From positions 1-21,112 of the forward strand of contig CAZNDG010000048.1 in assembly GCA_964571695.1 (NCBI GenBank): 21,112 nucleotides of DNA, given 5' to 3'. Both the position numbers and the translations under genes were made by a program. The notes below the pieces were generated by a model, which saw only the letters and a list, made by a program, of their open reading frames with translations, was not told where the DNA came from and searched no databases. Shown here piece after piece: positions 7,157 to 14,155 of the stretch. Source of the stretch: UBA8958 sp964571695. GTDB lineage: Bacteria; Desulfobacterota; Syntrophia; Syntrophales; UBA8958. Within the stretch, counting starts at the first letter, position 1. Every line of letters starts with the position of its first letter.

Positions 7157-8524
7157 TTACTTGCGCAGGTTGTACTTGATCATTTTCAACTGGAGACCCT
7201 TGCGGCTCAGGCCCAACTGCTGGGCCGCCCGGGTGACGTTGCCGCCGCATTCCTCGAGGCAGCGGGCCAGCATCTGGCGTTCAGCCTCCTCCGTATGGCT
7301 CCGTATGAACTCCTTGAACTGGCTCGGTTTCTTTTCCGGCGGCAGTAGGGATTGTTCATAAACGGCCTGCTTGATCTCCCCGGGGACATCCGCCATGGCG
7401 ATGGTCTGCCCCCGGGCCATGAGGACGAGTCTTTCCAGGAGGTTTTCCATCTCCCGGATGTTGCCCGGCCAGTCATAATTGATGAGCAGATCCAGGACAT
7501 CGTCTTCCAGACCCTGGATGTCCCGGCCGAGCTTCTTCCGGAACCGGTCCACAAAATAAGCGATCAGCGTGGGGATATCATCCCGGCGCTCCCTCAGGGC
7601 GGGCAGGTGAATGGGCAGGACATTGAGGCGGTAGAAAAGGTCCTCCCGGAAGCGCCCCTCCTTGACGTCCTGAAAGAGGTTCCGATTGGTGGCCGTTATG
7701 AGACGGACGTCCACCTTGATTGTCTTGAGCCCCCCGACCCGCTCGAAGGTCTGCTCCTGGATAACCCGCAGGAGCTTTACCTGCATCTCCTTGGGCAGTT
7801 CCCCTACTTCGTCGAGAAATAGGGTACCCTTGTGGGCCAGCTCGAAACGTCCCGGTTTGGTCACCACCGCCCCGGTGAAAGCCCCCTTTTCATAGCCGAA
7901 CAGCTCGCTTTCCATGAGGTTTTCCGCAATGGCCGCACAGTTGATCTTGATGAGGGGGTTGCCTTTCCGCGGGCTGTTGATGTGGATGGCGTTGGCGATG
8001 AGTTCCTTGCCCGTTCCCGTCTCACCGGAGATGAGAATGGTGGTCGTCGTCGGGGCCACCCGTTTGATGGTCTCGAAGATCTCCTGCATCGGTTCGCTGG
8101 CGCCGACGATGCCGTAGCGGTCGATGTCGTCGGCGCCGGCGACAAACTCCTCGTTGCTTAACCGGCGCGTCTTGATGGCCTTGAGAACTACGTTTTTCAA
8201 TTCGTCCTGCTCGAAGGGTTTGGTTACGTAGTCGAACGCCCCCTTCTTCAGGGCGTCCACCGCCGTGGCCACCGTCCCGTGGGCGGTGATCATGATGACG
8301 GGGACCGCCGGATAGTCGGCCGCCACCCGCTCCAGAAGGCCCATGCCGTCCATGTTGGGCATCTTGAGGTCCGTGACGACCACGTCGATGTCATCACCGG
8401 CCAGAATCTTGAGGGCCTCACGGCCGTCCGGGGCGGTGAATACCTCGTAGCCTTCCTTTTTCAGCATGGCCCGGAGGACCACCTGCATGTTGATTTCATC
8501 GTCGACAACCAGAATCCTATTCAT
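7157..8524 (-). CDS. Sigma54-dependent response regulator, NtrC/AtoC family
   Basis: A 455-residue transcription activator. The receiver domain has the acidic pair D8/D9, phosphoacceptor D52 (VVVTDLKMP), T80 and K102. The AAA+ domain has Walker A GETGTGKE (167-174) and GAFTGA (214-219), the loop that contacts sigma54, so it should activate RpoN promoters. A Fis-type helix-turn-helix ends the protein (GGNVTRAAQQLGLSRKGLQLK). The start chosen, ATG at 8524, gives the canonical MNRILVVDDE. It has no convincing ribosome site and overlaps the stop of a 15-codon ORF (ATGA), suggesting coupled translation. The partner kinase is encoded immediately upstream on the same strand. Target genes are not evident in the window. 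Confidence 0.93.
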   Translation of the reverse strand: MNRILVVDDEINMQVVLRAMLKKEGYEVFTAPDGREALKILAGDDIDVVVTDLKMPNMDGMGLLERVAADYPAVPVIMITAHGTVATAVDALKKGAFDYVTKPFEQDELKNVVLKAIKTRRLSNEEFVAGADDIDRYGIVGASEPMQEIFETIKRVAPTTTTILISGETGTGKELIANAIHINSPRKGNPLIKINCAAIAENLMESELFGYEKGAFTGAVVTKPGRFELAHKGTLFLDEVGELPKEMQVKLLRVIQEQTFERVGGLKTIKVDVRLITATNRNLFQDVKEGRFREDLFYRLNVLPIHLPALRERRDDIPTLIAYFVDRFRKKLGRDIQGLEDDVLDLLINYDWPGNIREMENLLERLVLMARGQTIAMADVPGEIKQAVYEQSLLPPEKKPSQFKEFIRSHTEEAERQMLARCLEECGGNVTRAAQQLGLSRKGLQLKMIKYNLRK

Positions 8525-8568
8525 GCCATCACCATGACAATATTGTATAACCAACCATAAACATACAC
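8521..8568 (-). CDS. Candidate 15-residue leader peptide coupled to the response regulator
   Basis: On the minus strand a GTG at 8568 has a strong ribosome site, AAGGAG (8581-8576), seven bases upstream. It opens a frame encoding MYVYGWLYNIVMVMA and stops with TGA at 8523-8521. The stop overlaps the regulator's ATG in an ATGA arrangement. The regulator itself lacks a good ribosome site, so ribosomes finishing this ORF could restart there. The peptide is hydrophobic; whether it acts itself is unknown. Confidence 0.45.
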   Translation of the reverse strand: MYVYGWLYNIVMVMA

Positions 8569-8665
8569 GTTCTTTCTCCTTAAGCGGCCGTTTGACCAGC
8601 CCGAAAAGGCGATTTCTTCCCCTACTTTCCGGCGGTTAAGGAAGAGGGGATGCCCGGCGGAAGCG

Positions 8666-10189
8666 TCAGGAAGCCTTTTGGAGCCGGATATAGAATATGC
8701 TCCCCTGGCCGGGCAGGGACTTGACCCGGATATGACCGCCGTGGCTCCTGATGATCCGCTGGCAGATGGCCAGTCCCAGGCCGACGCCCCGCTCCTTGGT
8801 GGTGAAAAAAGGTTTGAAGACATTTCTCAGGTCGTCCTTCTTGATCCCTTTGCCGGTATCACGGATGGAAATGCCCACCGCCTCTCCCAGGTCGCTGTCG
8901 ATCCGACGGGTGCGGAAGATGAGCTTGCCTCCGGTGGGCATGGCCTCCAGGGCATTGAAGGCGATATTCAGGATTACCTGGATGAGCTGCTCCGCGTCGA
9001 TATTCATCGGGGGCAGCTCCGAACGCAGTTCCTCTTCGATGACGATCCTCTCCGTCAAGTCGTTGGCCCGGACGATGGAGATGGCCTTGGTGATCACGGC
9101 GTTTACGTCCTGGAGCTTCAGATTGAGCTGGTAGGGTTTCGCATAGCTCAGGAACTGGTTGACGACGCTGTTGAGGCGGTTCACCTCCTCGATAATGACG
9201 TCGATCAGACGCCGGTCCTCTTCGTTCAACACCTCCGAACGGAGGTACTGGGCGGCCCCCTTGATGGAGCCTAGGGGATTGCGGATCTCGTGGGCCAAAA
9301 CCGGGGCCATTTCCTCCAGAAGCATGCTCTTTTCCCTTTCCAGCTTCCGGTCGAAGGCATAGAGGAAATTGAAGGCGTCCTTGCTTTCCGGATAGACCCA
9401 GCCGAAGATGTTTTTGAGGACCTGCTTTATGGGTTCGATGGAAATGACGATGAGATACGAGGCCAGGAGGATGTAAGTGAGGGACGATGAGTATGGATGC
9501 CCGAAGAGGCGGATGAAGACATAGATGACCAGGGTGGCGCACAGGGTAAGCACGCCGGTGATCAGCGCCCGGGCCATGACCTCGTGGAGTTCCATGAGCT
9601 GGGGATGGGTGATGATCAAAAAGATCATGTATATCAGTAAGGCGAGAAAGATGTTGTACAGCGGATAAAAATCGTAACCGAAAAGTTTGACCACATCCAT
9701 GGTGCTGATGACGGTGGCCATCCCGAAGGCAATGGAGAGATACAACATCCTGGTTCGCTCCGTTCCCGCTGGCCGGTTCCGGATAAAGAGGATCAGGGCG
9801 CCGTAGCAGAGGGCCAGAACAGTGGCGGGATATAGATATATGATCATCCGCCAGTAGGGCCAGTCCGCCAGGGGGGTGAACAGGGAGATGAAAAGGGCCG
9901 CGCTGGCGAACGTCGCCGCCGCGGTCCGGCGCGGAGAAAGGAGGCTCTGATCGTTGAGGAGGCGCCGTCCGAAGGACATTAGCAGCGGGGGAATAGCCAT
10001 AAGGCCGCACAGTTCGATCCGATTCCAGATGTCGGAGTGAAAGTGGCCGGAAAAGAAACCTCCCCCCTTGTAGAGAAAAACGGCCAGGCAAAGCCAGGCA
10101 AAGGATAGATGGGTGCGGTTCTGCCGTTTGGTAAAAAAGAGAAAAACGGCGATCGCCAGGCTGACGGTGGCTAAGGTGAAGACTTCCAT
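8666..10189 (-). CDS. Membrane-bound sensor histidine kinase, NtrB-like core
   Basis: A 507-residue kinase starting at the ATG at 10189 (GGAG five bases upstream). The N-terminal half holds about eight hydrophobic segments between residues 4 and 252, resembling 7TM-type histidine-kinase input regions, with no obvious periplasmic sensor domain. A linker leads to HisKA with H300 in LAHEIRNPLGSIKG. The HATPase_c domain has the N box (ILNIAFNALEAM, 406-417), G1 DTGKGI, F box FKPFFTTK and G2 GVGLGLAI. It would autophosphorylate H300 and pass phosphate to D52 of the regulator encoded 141 bases downstream. The signal is unknown; a membrane-embedded input suggests a lipophilic or membrane cue. Confidence 0.92.
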   Translation of the reverse strand: MEVFTLATVSLAIAVFLFFTKRQNRTHLSFAWLCLAVFLYKGGGFFSGHFHSDIWNRIELCGLMAIPPLLMSFGRRLLNDQSLLSPRRTAAATFASAALFISLFTPLADWPYWRMIIYLYPATVLALCYGALILFIRNRPAGTERTRMLYLSIAFGMATVISTMDVVKLFGYDFYPLYNIFLALLIYMIFLIITHPQLMELHEVMARALITGVLTLCATLVIYVFIRLFGHPYSSSLTYILLASYLIVISIEPIKQVLKNIFGWVYPESKDAFNFLYAFDRKLEREKSMLLEEMAPVLAHEIRNPLGSIKGAAQYLRSEVLNEEDRRLIDVIIEEVNRLNSVVNQFLSYAKPYQLNLKLQDVNAVITKAISIVRANDLTERIVIEEELRSELPPMNIDAEQLIQVILNIAFNALEAMPTGGKLIFRTRRIDSDLGEAVGISIRDTGKGIKKDDLRNVFKPFFTTKERGVGLGLAICQRIIRSHGGHIRVKSLPGQGSIFYIRLQKAS

Positions 10190-10232
10190 TGATCTCCAAG
10201 ATGATATGTCCTGAATATAAACCCGCCGCTGA

Positions 10233-10261
10233 AGGATAACGGGAAACGAACCTGGAGTCAA
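10233..10261 (-). promoter_or_regulatory. Sigma70-type promoter for the histidine kinase
   Basis: On the minus strand, TTGACT (10261-10256) and TATCCT (10238-10233) have a 17-base spacer, 44 bases before the kinase ATG and just after the preceding gene's terminator. Confidence 0.5.
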
Positions 10262-10271
10262 GGAAGACCAT

Positions 10272-10314
10272 AAAAAAACAGGAGCTTTCCCCCCCCTTGG
10301 AGCAGCTCCTGTTT
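10272..10314 (-). terminator. Rho-independent terminator of the Lys/Ala-tail gene
   Basis: A perfect 11-bp inverted repeat (10276-10286 with 10304-10314) encloses a 17-base loop. On the minus strand the second arm ends in, and continues into, a run of seven T. It lies 43 bases beyond the stop of the minus-strand gene at 10357. Confidence 0.85.
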
Positions 10315-10356
10315 ACCTCCGTTGATGGCAACGGATTGGTGTCAACGGTAAAGATC

Positions 10357-10782
10357 TTAGGCCGGCTCTCCCTCCGCCGGCAGGGCATAACGGAAACAAC
10401 TGGTGTTTTCATAAATCGCCGGCGAGATTATGTATCCCTCTTCGATCCGGAAGACCCGGGACTCCTGGCCCCGCATCTTGATGGCCCGTCCCTTGAGGAA
10501 CACCTTGATGTTTCCCTCGATGAGGTTCGTGATGTCGAACTGACCGAAGGTATGATACACATCGATGCTGCCGACTTCCTCGGACCGGAGATGCCAGTGG
10601 TCGTGGATCCCCGCTTCGGTTTCCTCGAAGAACGACTCGAGTTTGTCCTTCCACTTCTCCGGGAGTTCCTCCGCGGTCATCTCGAAGGCCCGATCCACGT
10701 CGGCTCTTTTTTTCGTCTTTTTCATCTCTTTTACGGCTTTGGTCGCGGTGACCGCCTTTGCCGCCTTTATTGATTTCGCCAT
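10357..10782 (-). CDS. Hypothetical protein with Lys/Ala-rich N-terminal tail
   Basis: A 141-residue protein I do not recognise. The ATG at 10782 has an excellent ribosome site (AGAGGAGG, six bases upstream), and the gene ends in its own terminator, so it is very likely real. Residues 1-27 form a basic Lys/Ala/Thr-rich tail (MAKSIKAAKAVTATKAVKEM and on through KKTKKR), like histone-type or nucleoid-binding tails. The rest is a soluble acidic/aromatic domain with ELPEKWKDKLESFFEE, then IHDHWHLR and VYHTFGQFDITNLIEGNIKV, with several His and aromatic residues. There is no signal peptide or membrane segment. It is monocistronic. Binding to nucleic acid through the tail is a guess. Confidence 0.8.
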   Translation of the reverse strand: MAKSIKAAKAVTATKAVKEMKKTKKRADVDRAFEMTAEELPEKWKDKLESFFEETEAGIHDHWHLRSEEVGSIDVYHTFGQFDITNLIEGNIKVFLKGRAIKMRGQESRVFRIEEGYIISPAIYENTSCFRYALPAEGEPA

Positions 10783-11066
10783 GATTGCCTCCTCTTTCTA
10801 TTGAATATGTCCGTAGTTGTTGCTCTGTACGCTGTTGTTTATGGGCGGCCGAAGTCCTGACATGTTTTCTATCACAATGTGTGCCAGCGCGGCCTTTTTG
10901 CCGTCAATATGTTCTATGTGTATGATGTCGTGGCATTTATTGGCAAGGCGTCTCCGGTGGTTGCAAACGGGATGGCTCCGGTGGCAGGCTTTAAATGCGT
11001 AGCGCCCTTCGCATGGTGAAGATGATTTCGCACCCCCCCAATCCGTCGAGTCGGCCAAATAAATAT
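10783..11066. other. Intergenic stretch, no confident gene
   Basis: This gap between divergent genes holds the leader of the Lys/Ala-tail gene on the minus side. Short frames exist on both strands: a minus frame at 10798-11058 of 86 residues, and a plus frame at about 10911-11019 reading MFYVYDVVAFIGKASPVVAN and onward. None has a ribosome site or a known domain. The base composition is less GC-rich than neighbouring genes. I see no tRNA, repeat array or clear promoter for the minus-strand gene. Confidence 0.4.
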
Positions 11067-11095
11067 TTGACGGTCCTCGAAAAAGGCCCTATGAT
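11067..11095 (+). promoter_or_regulatory. Sigma70-type promoter for the methyltransferase operon
   Basis: TTGACG (11067-11072) and TATGAT (11090-11095) have a 17-base spacer, 34 bases before the ATG at 11130. It could drive the run of three plus-strand genes through btuF. Confidence 0.6.
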
Positions 11096-11129
11096 TTGCC
11101 GACAATCGTCCTTAATACGGTAGGGAGCT

Positions 11130-11990
11130 ATGAACAAGGAAGCGCAGCAGGAGCAAATCGCCGCGGTTTTTACCGGCGTCGATGCCCACCTGGTGACGGC
11201 GGAACTTATCCGTTCCCATTCCACCAACCGGGAAGACATTCGGGAGTTGGCCCTTAGGGGGCTGGATTTGCGGCCCTGCCGGCGGATTCTCGACCTGGGC
11301 TGCGGCTTCGGGTTCTTTTCCGAGGCCCTCCGGAACCGGGTGGGACCCGGCGCCCGCCTGACCGGTCTGGACATGATCCCAGCCTACGAACCCCTCTTCC
11401 TCGATGTCTGCCGCCGCATCGGGGTCCGGGGACGCTTTATCGCCGCCCCGGTCTCATACGTTGAAGCACTTCCCGAGTGTTCCTGGGATCTTGTCCTGTG
11501 CAGTTACGCCCTGTATTTCTTTCCCGAGATCACGGAGCGGATTGCCCGCCTCCTCGCCGCCGGGGGCACGTTCATCGCCATCACTCATGGGGAGAGGAAC
11601 ATGGGGGAACTGTTCGCCGCCGCCAGGCACGTCTTGAGGGAACAGGGCATCATGAACCGGGATCGCTTGCCCGTGGAAGAGATCATCGGCCGCTTCTGCG
11701 CGGAAAACGGCGGACAGTTGCTCCAACGCTCATTCCACCGCATCGACGCTATCGACTACCCCAACACCCTGATTTTCAAACCCCATGAATTGCCCCTGCT
11801 CCTGGCCTATTTTCGCTTTAAAAGCCCCTTCTTTCTCGCCGGGATCGACGCTCTGCACCGGGACGGGATCATGACCAGGTTCGCCGCCCATCTGGAGGAC
11901 GTCGCCCGGCGGCAGGAGGGGTTCACCATCTTCAAGGACGACCGCATCTTCATCTGCCGGGAGCCCCGAAACGATGAGAACGGGCCGTGA
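11130..11990 (+). CDS. Class I SAM-dependent methyltransferase
   Basis: A 286-residue cytoplasmic protein with a Rossmann methyltransferase core. Motif I is ILDLGCGFGFFSEAL (53-67), the acidic residue after strand 2 is D81 (LTGLDMIP), and the motif IV region is WDLVLCSYALYFFPEI (119-134). A following LLAAGGTFIAITHGE fits strand 5. The C-terminal part (about 160-286) is a helical cap with no family signature I recognise, so the substrate cannot be assigned. TAGGGAGCT precedes the ATG. It lies 70 bases ahead of the NUDIX fusion gene, in probable operon with it and btuF. A small-molecule substrate is likelier than nucleic acid, because no RNA-binding domain is visible. Confidence 0.82.
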   Translation: MNKEAQQEQIAAVFTGVDAHLVTAELIRSHSTNREDIRELALRGLDLRPCRRILDLGCGFGFFSEALRNRVGPGARLTGLDMIPAYEPLFLDVCRRIGVRGRFIAAPVSYVEALPECSWDLVLCSYALYFFPEITERIARLLAAGGTFIAITHGERNMGELFAAARHVLREQGIMNRDRLPVEEIIGRFCAENGGQLLQRSFHRIDAIDYPNTLIFKPHELPLLLAYFRFKSPFFLAGIDALHRDGIMTRFAAHLEDVARRQEGFTIFKDDRIFICREPRNDENGP

Positions 11991-12060
11991 AAACAAGGGG
12001 ATGGGAACCGGGATGCCCAATGGATTCGTTAAGGAATTCGGTTGTATATAGGAGACGCTG

Positions 12061-13071
12061 GTGAAAAGAAAGCGCCTGTACTGTCCCCATTGCGGCGGTG
12101 CCATATGCCGGGAGTGGGAAGAGGATGTGGAGAGGGACTTCTGTACCGCCTGCCGAACCTTCTTCTATGAAAATCCACTGCCTGTTGTGTCCGTTATCAT
12201 GCTGTCGGCAAACCGGGAGATCCTGCTGGTAAAGCGGGGTCGCCGGCCGTACCGGGGCCGGTGGTGCCTGCCGACGGGGTTTGTGGAAAGCGGGGAAAGC
12301 ATCGAGACGGCCGCCCTGCGGGAGCTGACGGAGGAAACGGGACTCCGGGGACGCATCGCCGGCCTGGTGGATGTGGATTCGGGGCGGAACAGCTTCTACG
12401 GGGACCTGATCTTTCTGACCTTCGAGGCGGAAGCGGAGGGAGAGACGGGTCCTCCGCAATCGGGGGGAGATACCGTGGCGGCCCGATATTTTCCCCTCGG
12501 GGGGCATCCCCGCCTGGCCTTTCCGGCCAACAACCGGGCGGTGGATCGCTTTGTCGCCGCCAAGGCCGACTACTGGGCCATCGTCGATTCCTTTTCCCTG
12601 GCCGCCGGCGGGGACGGCACCACCGTCGGGCGAGACAAGAATCTCCTTTCCGACCGTCTCGTCCGGGTCATCGAGGCCAATGCGGAGTTCATCTCCCGCC
12701 TCTGGATCGAAGAGGTGACCACCAGCCGCTCCACCCCGGGCTACCATCATTTCGACCGGCAACGCCTCTTCCACCGGGTCCACACCATCCTCTCCCAGTT
12801 CGGAAAATGGCTGGGCGGGGGATACGACGACCGGGACATCCAGGCCTACTACACGGACATGGGCCGGGAACGCCGGCGGGAAGGATTCCGATTGGGAGAG
12901 ATCCTGAGCGCCCTGAGCCTCATCAAGAAACACCTCTGGGAGTTCGCCCTTTCCCGGGGGATGTGGCAGAAGACCATCGATATCTACATGGCCCTGGAGC
13001 TGGACCGCCGCATCGTGATCTTCTTCGACAAGGCCTCTTTCTATACCGCCCTGGGCTATGAAGATAAATAG
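12061..13071 (+). CDS. Zinc-ribbon NUDIX hydrolase fused to an RsbRD-like helical domain
   Basis: A 336-residue protein with a GTG start at 12061 (AGGAG eight bases upstream). Domain 1 is a zinc ribbon: C8xxC11 and C28xxC31, as in NADH pyrophosphatase-like NUDIX proteins. Domain 2 is a NUDIX fold with a complete NUDIX box (73-95, GFVESGESIETAALRELTEE then TGL), matching G-x5-E-x7-RE-U-x-EE-x-GU, so metal-dependent hydrolysis of a nucleoside-diphosphate-type bond is expected. Domain 3 (about 195-336) is all-helical: LVRVIEANAEFISRLWIEEV, YYTDMGRERRREGFRLGEIL, then SLIKKHLWEFALSRG. It resembles the RsbRD N-terminal sensory domain, an assignment from memory of the pattern. The domain combination is unusual. 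The 3' end overlaps btuF by 14 bases. Confidence 0.85.
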   Translation: MKRKRLYCPHCGGAICREWEEDVERDFCTACRTFFYENPLPVVSVIMLSANREILLVKRGRRPYRGRWCLPTGFVESGESIETAALRELTEETGLRGRIAGLVDVDSGRNSFYGDLIFLTFEAEAEGETGPPQSGGDTVAARYFPLGGHPRLAFPANNRAVDRFVAAKADYWAIVDSFSLAAGGDGTTVGRDKNLLSDRLVRVIEANAEFISRLWIEEVTTSRSTPGYHHFDRQRLFHRVHTILSQFGKWLGGGYDDRDIQAYYTDMGRERRREGFRLGEILSALSLIKKHLWEFALSRGMWQKTIDIYMALELDRRIVIFFDKASFYTALGYEDK

Positions 13072-13915
13072 GCATTTCTTTTTTAAAGCAGCCATTTTCG
13101 TCCTGCTGCTAAGCCTTTTGGGCGAGTCCGGGGCGGCGGCGTCCCCCCCCAGGCGGATCATCTCCCTGGCCCCGAACATCACGGAAATCGTCTTCGGCCT
13201 GGGACTGGGGGACCGGCTGGTGGGGGTGACCACCTACTGCGACTTTCCCCGGGCCGTCCTGAAAAAGCCCAAGATCGGCGGGTTTTCCAACCCCTCCCTG
13301 GAGGCCATCCTGGCCCTCCGCCCCGATGCGGTTATCCTCACCGAGGACGGCAATCCCCCGGAGATAGCCCCCCGGCTGGAAAAACTGGGGATCTCCATCC
13401 ATGTCTTCCGGGCCCGGAAGATCGAGGAGCTTCCCGGGGCCCTCAGGGAAATGGGACGTTATCTTCAGGTGGAGGCCGCCGCCCGGCGGCAGGCCGCGGA
13501 AATGGAGCGCCGTCTGGACGGTTTTCGGGCGGCGGTCCGACAGCGGCGCCGGGCCGTCAATCCCAAGGCCCTGTTCATCATCCAGCCCGAGCCCCTTATC
13601 GTGGCCGGGCCCGGCACCCCCATGGACGACGCCATGAACATCATGGGACTGACCAATATCGCCGGAGATGTGACCGGGCGCTACCCGAAGTACTCCCTGG
13701 AGGAGACCCTCCGGCGGCAGCCGCAGCTTTTGTTTGTCGGTCAGGGTCCCGGGATGGAGGAAGACTTCCGGAGGCTGTCCCGAAGGCTTCGGACCCTAAA
13801 AGCAGTTCGGGCGGGACGGGTTTACACGATCCGCGAAACCCTTTTCCGCCTCGGACCCCGGGTGTTCATCGGCCTGGAGGAGATGAAGGCGGCGGTGGTC
13901 CAGAGCGGTATGTAA
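13058..13915 (+). CDS. btuF: Periplasmic cobalamin-binding protein, BtuF-like
   Basis: A 285-residue class III binding protein that captures cobalamin for BtuCD. A signal peptide covers about residues 1-28 (MKINRHFFFK, hydrophobic core, AAA). The mature sequence RRIISLAPNITEIVFGLGLGDRLVGVTTYCDFP is the typical opening of BtuF/FhuD-type proteins, followed by PKIGGFSNPSLEAILALRPD. The length is normal. The start lies 14 bases inside the NUDIX gene with no clear ribosome site, so translation is probably coupled. B12 is chosen over haem or siderophore because the adjoining permease and receptor genes follow cobalamin riboswitches. Its own coding region lies upstream of those riboswitches. Confidence 0.87.
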   Translation: MKINRHFFFKAAIFVLLLSLLGESGAAASPPRRIISLAPNITEIVFGLGLGDRLVGVTTYCDFPRAVLKKPKIGGFSNPSLEAILALRPDAVILTEDGNPPEIAPRLEKLGISIHVFRARKIEELPGALREMGRYLQVEAAARRQAAEMERRLDGFRAAVRQRRRAVNPKALFIIQPEPLIVAGPGTPMDDAMNIMGLTNIAGDVTGRYPKYSLEETLRRQPQLLFVGQGPGMEEDFRRLSRRLRTLKAVRAGRVYTIRETLFRLGPRVFIGLEEMKAAVVQSGM

Positions 13916-13937
13916 AACGAGACGGTGCATTTGTCCC

Positions 13938-13966
13938 TTGACAGGAATAAATTCTTTCGGTAGTTT
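13938..13966 (+). promoter_or_regulatory. Sigma70-type promoter for the btuCD riboswitch transcript
   Basis: TTGACA (13938-13943) and TAGTTT (13961-13966) with a 17-base spacer lie just upstream of riboswitch 1. Transcription would start near 13973, so btuCD can be expressed apart from btuF. Confidence 0.6.
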
Positions 13967-13989
13967 TCTGACCGTCAATCTTGCCAGAC

Positions 13990-14131
13990 CAGATGGGTGT
14001 GTGGAAGAGGGGTGCAAAGCCCCCGCTGCCCCGCAGCCGTAACGGGAACGAAAGCCGGAATGCCACTGTCTCCACCGGGGGACGGGAAGGCGGCGAGTAG
14101 GGCGCCCGGAGCCGGAAGACCGGCCCATCTG
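13990..14131 (+). ncRNA. Cobalamin riboswitch 1, upstream of btuC
   Basis: A B12-box element lies at 14109-14125 (GAGCCGGAAGACCGGCC). Upstream come the conserved CCCCGCAGCCGT core and a GGGAACGAAAGCCGG segment, in the order seen in cobalamin riboswitches. Closing stem P1 is a perfect 8 bp, CAGATGGG (13990-13997) with CCCATCTG (14124-14131). The btuC ribosome site begins about 10 bases after P1 and no terminator hairpin is visible, so control of translation initiation is the likelier mode. When adenosylcobalamin or a related form binds, btuCD should be repressed. Confidence 0.88.
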
Positions 14132-14155
14132 TTTGACCTCGGGGGAGGGGAAGCA

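Noticed and set aside
8614..8651. Imperfect inverted repeat between the kinase and the regulator as a terminator
   Set aside because: The stem has bulges and lacks a T-tract on the minus strand; the two genes are most likely one transcript.
8859..10412. A 517-codon minus-strand frame overlapping the kinase in another frame
   Set aside because: Arg/Pro/His-rich out-of-frame translation; the kinase H, N, G1, F and G2 boxes are in the other frame.
10930..10946. Sigma54-like TGGCATTTATTGGC element
   Set aside because: The spacing between the GG and GC elements is nine bases rather than the required ten, and no gene lies suitably downstream.
11950..13233. A 427-codon minus-strand open frame across the NUDIX gene
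   Set aside because: The plus strand carries an intact NUDIX box and zinc ribbon; the minus frame has no recognisable domain or ribosome site.
13997..14155. An upstream ATG extending btuC by 53 residues
   Set aside because: It would begin inside the cobalamin aptamer P1 stem and translate the riboswitch; the TTG at 14156 has a strong ribosome site and gives normal length.
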